Below, piece after piece: positions 24,905 to 35,406 of a stretch of DNA of 64,000 nucleotides. A model generated the notes under the pieces. That model made no database searches. It worked only from the letters and a program-made list of their open reading frames with translations, and was not told the origin of the DNA. The stretch's first letter is position 1, and every line of letters begins with the position of its first letter. Made by a program: the position numbers and the translations under genes. The stretch spans positions 2,895,001-2,959,000 of the forward strand of contig BSDZ01000013.1 of the NCBI GenBank assembly GCA_030268105.1, read 5' to 3'. The DNA comes from Volvox africanus (Eukaryota; Chlorophyta; Chlorophyceae; Chlamydomonadales; Volvocaceae).

Positions 24905-25030
24905 ATGGGAGAAGAAAGAGGGCCAGGAGGGGTCAGCAGGGGTCAGGAGGGGTCAGGAGGAGGGGTCAGGGGGGTCAGGGGGTGTCAGGAGGAGACAGCA
25001 GGGGAGAGGAGGGGGCAGGAGGGGACCAAA
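24905..25030 (+). repeat. G-rich GGGGTCAGGA minisatellite
   Basis: Irregular tandem copies of a unit close to aggaggggtc occur on the plus strand, with many runs of four or more G. Such tracts can form G-quadruplexes. It does not overlap any gene that I can support; the next gene starts about 460 bases to the right. Confidence 0.85.
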
Positions 25031-25490
25031 AAAGGGTGTTATGCAGGAAAGACAGACAGACCGTCCGGTTGGAATCTCCTGCGTCGTGCTGCCCCTTAGT
25101 TGCCCTAGTAACTACGAACATGAAGTTATAGAACACTCATTACCAGGACCGTTGGACAGCTGGTGGGCAGCACTATGTATTTAGTACACGTTACATTCGC
25201 ACGGCTTTGTGGGAGGCCGGGAATTACATTTAGCTTTTTTGGGAGCTTGTGCGTAGCGGCACTTACTGTGCTGCACATTTATTAGCGAACTAACCGGCCG
25301 ACCAACCACTAACGTTTGGCCATTAACAACTATATCATGCAAGTGTGCAGATGGGCTTCTCCTGCCTTGATCAATCTTATCCAGACCTGAAGGGTGGGTG
25401 GACTTCTTGGTGTCCTCCGGGGTATATGGATAATGTGCTGTCCTCTTTTGGTGCCAGCTATCGAGGGAAATCCCCTGCTGCGTGCGCAAA

Positions 25491-27843
25491 ATGACCGGAT
25501 CTGTGATGGACCGCAACGTGCCCCCTACGCTGGGTCTGGAAAGTGGGGGGGCAGTCACAGGTCTTGGCGTTCAAGCGACCCGGGCCCCAACAAAGGAGCG
25601 GTATATCCATGCAGGAGACCGTGTGCTCGGGAATTGGGAGAGCTCCAGGGGAAGCATGTCCTTCCTCCGTTTGTCTTCATCGTGTGTACGTCCTGACTTT
25701 ACATCGTGCCGTCCCCGATTGATTCCTTATTTCACAAGCTCGTCCAGCTATCCGTCCAGCTTTGCGGCAGGTCACATGCGGCATGCGAAGCTCAGCTTGT
25801 TCCACAACATCTAGTACGACATCTTTGACTTTACGCCGAAGGTACGACATCAGCGAGACAGCCAGGGGCGTGGTGCATCATATTTGAGGGTGGTCGGCAC
25901 TTATTTGCTCATAACCGGCGAATGTCCCGAATAATCGCTAAAGTGGGCCGGTGTCGCTTATCTTTTGGCAGAGGGGCGTTTTCAAGGCCTTATCTCTTAA
26001 ATCGACGGTTTGATCTGATGCCTCATAAACGTGCTATCTTCGCTCCTGTCCTTCCTGCACATCCTCGTTAGCAGTGCGTTCCGTCTTAACGACTGCTTGC
26101 CTTACATGTTCCCCCTCAGGACGGCAACTGGCTGCTGCTGCCGCAAGGCACGAAAGCTGCCACCCTTCTGGAGCCCATTCCACTGTAGGTTTCGAAGCTG
26201 TTGGAGGCGCGACAGCAAGACAACGAGCTGGTGCGCGATCATATCTGGGGATTAAGCGGCGTAGGGGCATGGAAACCCAAAGTCAGCAGTGTGCAATACC
26301 CCCGTTTCACGACGCAGCCTGGAAACAAACTTTTGCTAGTATTACTTTAGTGAAACAAAAATATTGCTGCTCCCTTAGGCAGCACATCATACAGTTGCAT
26401 CGCACATGTGTAGGGCCGAACGGGGCCGACCTTCCGAGGATTCTGTAACACCGCATCGTGATTCGAAAAGTCCGGTTTCGACTGGTGTCATCTGCAAACG
26501 CCATGCCTAGTAGAAGCCCTATGTCAGCATCTCAGCCAAGCACTAGATGAGTGGTCCTGGCAGAATCGTGGAGACTGACTGATGGTCGGATGGCGGAATT
26601 TGTGTCCCTGGTCAATTACCATTGAAACGCTCTGACACACTTCTTGGATACATAACCAACCGCCCGAATGGTTGAATTATTTTAAACCGGGTGATTACCC
26701 CGATGGAAGCATGTTATATCATTACCCCGATGCCATACTCCCCTGCAGGGCACCTCTACACCTGCCGAGCCGTCTCCGCTCTTGCTCACTGTTGAAGGAG
26801 GCCCCGCGCGAACAGCCTGCCACCAATGGACTTTCAGATATGTTTGTGGCTTTCGATGGCTCCAAGCACGAGCAGGCATTGCAGCCGGCACTGACCGCTG
26901 CAGAGAAGGTACGGCAAGTCCAATGACGACGTCCATTGATCCATGCACGTTCACGCAGTTTGGTTGCCGACCCTCTATCATTATCGTTATCTCGCTCCTC
27001 CTCAATCTAAGTAATTCATGCCAGAAGGTACCCTCACTGCAAGTGCGCTGGAGGTTTTGGGCCAATGCGCTCCGTAGGGCATGAAAGCAAACAATATCAG
27101 GCATCCTGTGGGCCGCCCAGGCCGGGTGCCATTGCGCTGATCTCTTGACGTCGCCCAATGTGTTTTGTTTGCAGGGCTGGCTTTTGCGCACGAACGAGGC
27201 GAAATTGAGCTCCGCGGCGGCTACGGCTCTGGCATCCAACGCGGGTTGGGCCAAGGCAGTGGGCAAGGCACTGAGCAGCGCTAACGGTAGGCGCGGTGTT
27301 GCCAAGAGGGGAGGGCGAGGGGATATTATATCACGAGCCTCCGGGTTGAAGGTTGGCATCGCTCGATCTTGGGCCCCAGGTTGGCGAACCCGTGTTGAGC
27401 GGGTTCCTGCCGGCTTCTCTGTGGGCGATATGAGTTCCAACACCATCCTCGCTTTTCCAAAGACGGCAACCCAGGGTGATGTATCAGACCATCTCTCAAT
27501 GCCACATCAGCATATGCCACATAGGCCATCCCTGCCGTCGTTGCTTTCGGGGTAGTGTCCTTCCGACAAGGCTCTTCTACCCCAACACGCCATACCACAC
27601 ACGCCATTATACGTTCCTGTGATCCTGCCTTTATTTCCTCCGTCCTCAACGCCACCACCACTCGTCAGCTAACACACAATCCGGTTTCCCCCTCTACTGG
27701 CAGTTGGCTGCGTGGGGCTTGAGTTGTTTCTGCCGGCGGATGAGGCCCAGACGCTTAAGAATCAGGTGTCACAGCTAGGCGGCCACGCCAGCGATAGCGA
27801 GTTGGCTGGGAAGGCCTTCCGTACAACTGGACTGGATGGCTGA
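25491..27843 (+). CDS. Unidentified six-exon protein, about 232 residues
   Basis: Exons 25491-25685, 25815-25841, 26120-26184, 26749-26908, 27175-27286 and 27704-27843 have GT-AG borders and matching phases throughout (0, 0, 2, 0, 1), which is strong evidence for a real gene although I recognise no family. The ATG context is aaaATGa. The protein opens MTGSVMDRN, has an aromatic segment (YDIFDFTPK, DGNWLLLPQG), then an Ala-rich helical part (KLSSAAATALASNAGWAKAV) and ends LAGKAFRTTGLDG. No signal peptide, membrane segment or known catalytic motif is visible. The second exon is only 27 bases. The end of the first exon (25685) is the least certain junction. Function should not be guessed from this sequence. 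Confidence 0.6.
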
Positions 27844-28306
27844 AGGCGGTGGATCAACAGTCTTGCGGTCCACCGCAGTGGTCGGTTGGCGTTGTCAGTG
27901 GCAAGGTGCGCCAGTAAAAATAATATTTTTAAATGTTTCAGCTCGTTTGTGTGTCTGTGTCTGTGTTTGTGTCTGTGTGTGGATCCACGTAAAGTGTGTT
28001 TGGAAATGCGGGTAACGATTTGCAGGGCAGCAGGCGGGTGCTTGTGACCGGAGGTCAGTGAACGTAGAGGGGAAAGACGAAGACGAAATCGGTGCGTATG
28101 GCGCCAGGCAGCTTCCATTAGTTGACCTGGGCACCGGCCGCCGGGCGCCAGAGGTCGCCGGCAGCCTTTGGTTCGGCGGTGGCGAGTTCTGGTGTCTATC
28201 CCTGCTGTCTGTGAAATACAGACGTCCGCCAGGAGGAGCAGCGCGCTGGCAAGGTTGGGGTCTCACTTTTTCTGTTCAGTCCTGTAAGTGCTGGAATCGA
28301 CCCTAG

Positions 28307-28524
28307 GCACACAAGTCTTGGATCCTGAGTACCTGCCATGCCCACTTGGATCTGGATCTGGATCCAGGGACAAAGCTATCCGGATGTGGAATCTGTCCAA
28401 GGGCCGCACCAGCTACACAGCCCCATTGGAGTCGGAGGCCGATTGGAGTCGGAGGCCGGGTGGGCTTCCTGCAATCGGGGGAGGCCTACTCGCTCATCAG
28501 CGGTAACCGCATCACAGTCCACAG
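28307..28524 (+). pseudogene. Broken fragment of Mak11/PAK1IP1-like WD40 gene
   Basis: One frame reads GSGSRDKAIRMWNLSKGR and another, shifted, reads VGFLQSGEAYSLISGNRITV. In Mak11/PAK1IP1 proteins these two stretches follow one another within the middle blades. Here they are in different frames. Between them lies a 17-bp unit (ATTGGAGTCGGAGGCCG) duplicated in tandem at 28425-28441 and 28442-28458, and upstream a GGATCT expansion disrupts the strand before the WD motif. A good donor (ACAG/gtgcgg) survives at 28524. The fragment covers residues that precede those of the intact exons at 13196-14458, so the two pieces are complementary but in the wrong order on the chromosome. Sequence error rather than decay cannot be excluded. 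Confidence 0.6.
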
Positions 28525-28619
28525 GTGCGGAGCACCATACGAGAACTCAGGGTATGGAGGTGGCAGGATGGCACGGGGCATGGGGCACCTAAGCGAGGTG
28601 GATCAGTCGATGGATAACG

Positions 28620-29495
28620 ATGGCCACCGGTAGAGGGGTGTTCGGAGGAGTGATTGTGTGGGGCGGTAATAATGCCCAGGGCCCTGGAACGACCCTGGAA
28701 CAAGTCCGCATCCATCTTCCAAGACACCAGGCTCTGTCGCACACGAGGGCTTCGCGCCTACCACGTTCTACGACCAGAAAGGCCGAAACGCACCCTATGG
28801 CGGAGGTAGTGGATAGAAAGCATGGAACATGGATAAGGGGAGCGGTAAAGTGCCTTATGGCCGCAGTTGCACAGTATACAGCCTATGTACCTCCGCTCCT
28901 CTTTGTGCCGCATCTCCGTACCCCCGGCGAAGCGCTTCCTCCCGCATCCCTCTGGAAGAGTGCGTCCTTCCTTCTCCGGCCGCTTGGTGCCCCCTTATCC
29001 TGCGAAGATGATCCTCAACGCAAGGATGATCTGGATGGGGAGATTTTAGCGACCGAAGTAATAGTGGTCTTGTTAACCCGGGACTCTTCCACCCGGTCCT
29101 TTGGAGTCGCATGTCGCATGGATGACGATTGGCCGGGAGTTGCGGGCGAAGGGGGTGCTGAAATCCGAAGCTTAGCTCCGGCTGCAGGCATAGCTGCTGA
29201 AAGGGGACCGCACCTCCATTTCCACAGGTCATCTTCGCCTCCTCCCTTAGCATCCACAGTCCCTTCACATTACGCATCCTCCGCGTCTATGCCCGTCCCT
29301 TCTACATACACAGCACCTCAGGCGCGCTGCTGGCGGCCTACTCCGCCCCTCGCCGCATCCTTTGCTGCGCCTTTGTGCACCGTGGGCATGTCTTTCCAGG
29401 CCAGCCCCCAGAGCCCACACTGTGCGCTACCCGGGGGGAATGTGCCTGGGAGTTTCAAGGTCCCGGTCTTCCAATATTGTATAGTAGATCGATAG
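28620..29495 (+). other. Long open frame of doubtful coding status
   Basis: A 291-codon frame begins with ATG at 28620 and runs to a TAG at 29493-29495. Its composition is uneven (Pro-, Ser- and Arg-rich) and I recognise no domain. The opposite strand is also open for 140 codons here (28855-29277), which suggests that base composition rather than selection keeps stops away. It could hold exons of an unknown gene, because splice-like sites such as ttgcacag near 28877 are present, but no phase-consistent model stood out. Confidence 0.25.
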
Positions 29496-30449
29496 TATAG
29501 ATACGATAGTATCCATGATGTAATGCAAGAATTTTAATTCTTGCGCACATAGGACCCTTGGAGAGTTGTATGCACAGAAGGATCCTGCTATGCCTACATA
29601 GATGCCCTTTTTTCTTGTACATGGCGGCACTCACATAACCTTCGAGGGTGTGATATTTGTGTGGACTTTATGTACGTAGTTAGAGGCGTAAGTTACAGTG
29701 GGACCGTGTGGGTAGGAAAAGGCACAGGTAAAGTCACTGGGCCTAAAGCAACCGTATGCGTGTGTATGCAAGTGCGTTAACGTATTGCAAAATATGAGAT
29801 ATTGATGCAGTGCGCTGCTGTTGTACATAACGTTCGTCCTGCCCTACGGGCCTGAACTCTGATTGTAGCCCTGGGCTGTTGCTTTCCGCTGCCAACCCCC
29901 CTGATCAACGAAATGCACCCGCATGCGCGTCCAGCACTGCTGCGTGTGGAGCCCCTATGTGGGCGCACCCATTCATCCACGCCAAGGGTAGCGAAAAGGA
30001 TTTTGCTCAATCCTTACCCATCATCCCCACCTGGTCAAGGTTAGCACTGGAGCCCATCGGAAGGATCGACATGAACGAAATGCAGGTCTGCAGATACGAC
30101 CAAAGCATAGATGCAGAGCCACAAGGGCGTGATTTTCAAGCATCCAGGCCCACATGAGGTGAGGGAAGCGGACCCAGTACCTGTGTTTCCTGTTCGTAGA
30201 CACACAAAGGCATGAGTAAGGCATGGTAAGGAAATTGGTTGCTTCAGCTAATTAGTTACCGTGCCTGAACTTCTCAAAACATTGATCCCTGGTAATAAAT
30301 GTTCGAGAAATATTTTTACATACATACACAGATACCCAAGATTATGACCGCTTACCCGATTCAAGGGTAAGTCTTAATGACTACTACGTCTGCTATCCCC
30401 GTACTCCACGCCTTTTATAAAATACCTTTTACGCAGTTACTGATCGGCT

Positions 30450-31690
30450 TCTTGCCAGTTCTGCCTCCAAGAAACAGGAAAACCTTGAATGGAGAGAACG
30501 GCTATCGGCAGTCAGCCTTTGGAAACACTTACGACTGCACTCAACTTCTCGTCTCCCTAAAATATCCAGCCCCGGTGTACGGGACCTCCTATGCCGCCAA
30601 GTATCAGCTTCAGTGCAGGATGCCACCGCAGCCTAAACCCAGGCAGCTGCAGCCGCGTGCTGCGAGGCGACCTTGCTAGAGTCTGTTTTGTTCGTTGATC
30701 GGGCTCTCGCTTACCCCACCCGCACTAAGCAAGCCGGGGCTGAGTTGCTCCGCTGGCTTTGTGAGGCTTCTGTGAACACAGATCTCAAAAGCTGTGTAGT
30801 TCAGAAGATGTTCTTGCCTACCTGACAGGGCAACGGCTGTGGAAAAACACAAGGGGGAAACAACAGACAAAACCCTGGACCTCTTCTTACTATTTGACCA
30901 CTTGAAGCGGCTTGGCCGCTTGGGCTCTTGCCAACCACCAACCAGTGATGGCAACCCCTTTGACTTGACGAGGTTAAAGACTTCCGCAAGGGCTATGCCG
31001 AGGAGTTTACTGAGGCTGGAATCACTAAACTATCCGCTGTACCGATGACAGTCATTAAATGCAGCCGGAGTGTACGATGGTGAAAATAGCCGCAGTTACC
31101 AATCTGGGTGATTCTAGACTGCTGCCAAGACTGGCGCGAATGACTCAACTTTAACAGAGCTCATTAGAGCCTCGTCAACCCTCAGCGATGTTTGGACCCC
31201 CACAACCACGTGATCAGCAAGATCGAGCGTTCTGTGAATCCCGCCGTTAAAGGGTTACAACGAGTGCAGAGCTTGGGTACAAAACTGCCCTATCAGACCA
31301 GTTGCCCAAGCTGAATGCCACTTCCCCACGCGCCAAGGGGGCTGGGTTATAAAATTGAAACCCGGCTTGGTAGAACCGAGACTAAGCTGTCTCTAACCAA
31401 GAGCTACCAGTAGTAGTAAAAAGGCAAGGAAGCACGACCCGTTAGTTGTCAATAATCTACAGCACTTAATTATGCACCACGATACTTTAGATCTGAATTT
31501 AGATTTAAGATGCAATTTCCGTGCACTTCAACAAATTATAGATTTGAATTTAGATTTAAAGTGCAATTTCCGTGCACTTCAACAAGTTACAGTCCTAAAA
31601 GCGATCATTGCGATATCATCCATACATGTCTTTCCATGTTTCGGCGATATTGATCTTTTGTACGGGCCGCAACGGGAGTCATAATAAATA
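30450..31690 (+). pseudogene. Decayed coding region, family unknown
   Basis: Protein-like segments follow one another on the plus strand but are interrupted by stops and frame changes. Examples are NLEWRERLSAVSLWKHL (about 30485-30535), then after an in-frame TAA near 30641 the segment SVLFVDRALAYPTRTK, then DKTLDLFLLFDHLKRLG (about 30868-30918), DEVKDFRKGYAEEFTEAG (about 30966-31019) and HVISKIERSVNPAVKGLQ (about 31207-31260). The last part includes a 51-bp tandem duplication. The helical, charged wording is unlike the random frames nearby, so I read this as an old gene or element that has accumulated mutations. I cannot name its family. Confidence 0.4.
31489..31590 (+). repeat. 51-bp tandem duplication, two copies
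   Basis: Two adjacent 51-bp units differ at only a few bases. The unit is 17 codons long and both copies stay open in one frame, reading DLNLDLRCNFRALQQ and then DLNLDLKCNFRALQQ, so the duplication happened in, or preserves, a coding-length unit. It lies at the end of the decayed coding region. Confidence 0.9.
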
Positions 31691-31699
31691 CGATCACAA

Positions 31700-32560
31700 C
31701 TCTTAAAGCTCCTTATCTCATACGGCACAGACGCTTGACATGTTGGAGAAACCAGTACTTCTTCCGTGCGTGGGCGAGCGACCACAGGGCGTGGTCCCGG
31801 AGGGTGGCGGCGCACGGCGCCGGAAAACTCGACAGACTCAAGCTACTAATGAAGGTTCGGAGCTCAAGCATACGGTACAAATTGGTGTAGGAGGTAGGAT
31901 TGGGCGGCCTTCCATAATTCGGCGATGATGTTGACGGGCTGGTATTATACCACAATTTTCGCCCTTGAATGCAGCTCGACATGCGCATCATACTTAAAAA
32001 CCACATTTTGGTGCTTTTACTGTTTAGATTTGCATCCCTCGAAGCAAGTATTTTTTCCGCAACCTTAATACATGCAATTAGGGATGCGAGTACTGGAACT
32101 GAAGAATGCTTCAGAAAAAGTCCGAGCCCGCGGACGCGGAAGTCCGCAGGTGCGACAGGCAGACGCTGTCATTAGCCTCTTCCCTCCGGCTTGACGACGG
32201 TGGCAACCATAACGATGACAAATATGACGATGGTCGTGATGGTGACGACAACGATGTATATAGCTCCAAGTTCAAAGGCCAGCTCACGTTGTGACTGAGA
32301 GCGATACTTCCGTGAGGTTCTGCATGTGAGCGGAAAGTTCCTGCCCGACGCTCGTATATAGTGCGTTTCAACATCTCTTCAATGGAAGCCCCTGACACAG
32401 AGCGATAGAACAAACTTCAAACAGACGCACGCTGCCCTGTGTGTGACGCCGGGAATTGTGGCGACGAAGGAGATGGGTCTGGTGCTCCAGGCAGAGGTAC
32501 GCAGGCATATATAGGTCATCTTCAACACGATTGTCGGAACACCATTGCTGTCACAAGTAA
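31700..32560. other. Spacer, no gene seen
   Basis: Short frames only. An Asp-rich triplet-like run (gacgatggt and relatives, about 32198-32255) gives a brief acidic frame with no further support. Confidence 0.5.
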
Positions 32561-33217
32561 AGCCTCTTAGCCTTGGCTCGCCTTCTATGAATGGGGCAGC
32601 GCCTTACTTCAGTGGCTTATAATGATCTGCGTGGGGCGGTGCTGCGGCACTGCTGGCTGTGCTCCGGCCTGACAACCGGTGTCTTCACCCACGGGGTTCT
32701 GCAGACGTGCAGTGGCAGGGCCCCACTATTATTGAGACTACACTTCCAGACTGATCGCACGTGCACACACCCAAACCCACACTGCTTATACTGGCAGATG
32801 TGCAGAACCCTTGTAGGTGTTAGGATTGGTTTGGCCAGCCTCTTAGCCTTGGCTCGCCTTCTATGAATGGGGCAGCGCCTTACTTCAGTGGCTCATAATG
32901 ATCTGCGTGGGGCGGTGCTGCGGCACTGCTGGCTGTGCTCCGGCCTGACAACCGGTGTCTTCACCCACGGGGTTCTGCAGACGTGCAGTGGCAGAGCCCC
33001 ACTTTTATTGAGACTACACTTCCAGACTGATCGCACGTGCACACACCCAAACCCACACTGCTTAAACTGGGAGATGTGCTGAACCCTTGTAGGTGTTGGG
33101 ATTGGTTTGGCCAGCCTCTTAACCTTGGCTCGCCTTCTATGAATGGGGCAGCGCCTTACTCCAGTGGCTCATAATAATCTGCGTGGGGTGGTGCTGGGTG
33201 CTCCGGTATCTTCAAAC
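32561..33217 (+). repeat. 276-bp tandem repeat, two full copies and a third partial
   Basis: Copy 1 is 32561-32836 and copy 2 is 32837-33112. Copy 3 starts at 33113, is shorter and has an internal deletion after about 33196. The copies are nearly identical, so the array is recent. The unit is 92 codons long and each full unit contains one open frame starting MGQRLTSVA; the stop of one frame (TGA) is followed at once by the ATG of the next. The encoded peptide is Cys-, His- and Leu-rich with no domain that I recognise. The frame may be accidental. Confidence 0.93.
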
Positions 33218-35406
33218 TAGCCTCTTCGTCATGAAGTTCATGCAATATAGCTGTGATTGGATAATTGACTAAGTGATTTGTTTTCGTCCTCAATCACATG
33301 CCTGGAAATTATTGGTTTGAAGCTGCTGGCCCATCATCGTGTCAAGCTTGTGGATCACACCGCATTCTTGTGAAGGAAGTCAGTCAGCGAAATCACGAAA
33401 CGGAGTGAAGCTGGAGCTGCATCTGCTGCTGGTTCTGAGGTGAGATTACCACCCTGCGCGTTTTTACAAGGTGTGAGACATTTGAGAATACTCGGAATAG
33501 GCATGCAGAAGAGTAAAATGACATTGCACGTTCGCGATTGTGACCCATGATAAAATCGTGGTGATACAGATTTCTTCTTGCTTCCTAGGGTGCTGCAAGG
33601 ACATCCAGATGACTTCCGATGTCAGAAATTCCTAAGCTTATCTTGGTTCTGGAAGGCGTTGGTGCTAAGAGGGTCCTAAGGAATGTTTACGGCTTCTTCG
33701 TGTGCGCAGTCTTCAGCTCGCATGCACATGCACTGGGTCATAGGGATGTTGGGTGTCCTGTATGCGGTCGTATCTATGGTGATAGTATCTGATGGCGTGG
33801 TTATCATTTAAGAATCCCAGAACCAGGTCCTACCGCTCATGTGGGTTGGTGCCAGTGTCCCGCGTTGGGGTGCTAGGCCAGTGGCGGTTGGCCGCTTAAG
33901 GCAAACAATTGTCGATTCCGGCTAAATGGGCAAGTCAGATGCGAAATTGCGCCAGTTTGATTGTAAGGTCATCACTACTAGATTTGCTGAGAGGAGGATT
34001 CAGGATATGTCCTGGGACATATTCTGAATACTAACAATCTGGTTATATTAGGGACTCGGGAACTTGTTCATCTGTTGCAACTGTACGAGCGCAGCTGAAG
34101 AACGCAGGTCATTAGGGTCGAAACAGTATGCGATGACATTTGGTTCCTACGTTGCCAAAGCCTGACATCTTTTCCTGATAAGAATGGAAAGGGTTACGAT
34201 TGTAAAAGGGCACATGTAAAGGGAACTTGATCTGAGGAGCAGCACGGCTGATAGGGTATGGCCGAATAGGTCCCCCGTCTCCAAGGTCCTCGTGCATGCT
34301 GGACATTGCTTGATACAGTATATAAGCTGGCACAAACATAACTCTTGACCTTACATGGCTTTCAACTATTTCTGCATAAAATATTATGCAGAAATAGTCC
34401 TGACTCAAGGTGAGGAATACCTCAACTTGTGTCAGGATTTGGTATCTCGGTCACTGATAGATCGCACATGTTCATACTAAGCAGGCTACCCGTGAGTTTC
34501 TTGGCGGGAAGACACCTCGGAAGTAGCAAGGCCACATCTAAGCAACCCCAACCCCGGGTTATTTCAAGACGCCACAGAGCTACAATCGGGACGGCAGCGG
34601 CAAGGCAACCTCTACACGAATTACAGGTAACCGTTTGAAGGCCTTTTGCTCTGTTAGGGTGCATATTATCCTCACATCTCCACATTCTGACCCACCTTCT
34701 CCTCTTGCACGACAAGCGTGTGTTGTCCTCATGTCCAGGGACAGCCAGCTGGCGTGCTGCATCCGTAGTGAGCAGGCCCAGACGCCCCATGACAGGCAAA
34801 AGGCATATTCGGGTGATTAGCCACGTCTTCTTATCCGGTGCTCTTCAACACCACCCCCTATTTCGGGGTCGTTCGATTTTTAGATGTCTTACTCGCAATC
34901 GTTTTCATAAATATATGTATGTCTGATACGTGTTCAGTAACGGTATGTGCGTCCTTCGCCTGCATTCGTGCGGAACTCTATGATACCATGTTAAGAGGTT
35001 GGGACTAAGGCACCTACATAGCAGCAGGGCTAATAAGTGTCAACTCTTGCTGGCGGTACCCCAGGCTTCTCTTCAACAACTAATTACAACCTTATGGCCG
35101 GTAACGCCTCCAAAACACCAAATCCGTCTCTACCCTCACACAGAAGGCCAATACCGCTGCATGCGGCAGTAGCTGCTGTACACCCTTGCATCAAAGACAC
35201 AAATCTAAATACAGAAGTTCAAAGTCGAAAGAAGCCTCTGAAGTAGAGATCGTTACGGTCACGCCCCATATACCGATTCCCCGCTTATACCGTCCACAGA
35301 CCCGCACATACCCATCAGCGTACAAACGCGCTCGCGCATCACATCCCCATTTCTCCGACTGCTGGCGTTAGCCGTCGTGAGCTCCCCGTGAGTCTTCGTT
35401 AAGCTA
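33218..35406. other. 2.2 kb spacer before the MTR4 3' end
   Basis: No gene can be supported. It contains two adjacent hairpin-forming palindromes (34366-34434). The part nearest 35407 should include the 3' UTR of MTR4 on the minus strand, but I could not place a polyadenylation signal. Confidence 0.5.
34366..34434. repeat. Two back-to-back inverted repeats
   Basis: The first, 34366-34397, has perfect 14-base arms (CTATTTCTGCATAA and its complement) around AATA. The second, 34399-34434, has 16-base arms around AATA with two mismatches (left arm CTGACTCAAGGTGAGG). Two stable hairpins with the same AATA loop, separated by one base, are unlikely by chance. They could be ends of a fold-back mobile element or a structured RNA. 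A related string (GCAGAAATAGTCC followed by a base and GAC) recurs at 62152-62168. Confidence 0.75.

Larger units (their letters stand above)
22082..25490. other. 3.4 kb intergenic spacer
   Basis: No gene can be supported. It holds a perfect 21-bp palindrome (22355-22375), short aggat repeats near 22650-22670 and a G-rich minisatellite (24905-25030). A minus-strand open frame of 99 codons (24465-24764, beginning at an ATG) is the most protein-like of several short frames, but it has no recognisable domain. The part from about 23220 to 24060 is AT-richer than the flanking gene regions. Confidence 0.5.

Noticed and set aside
30829..30849. Walker-A-like GNGCGKT
   Set aside because: It is in a short frame that stops soon after and has no Walker B nearby; too little to call an ATPase, kept only as part of the decayed region.
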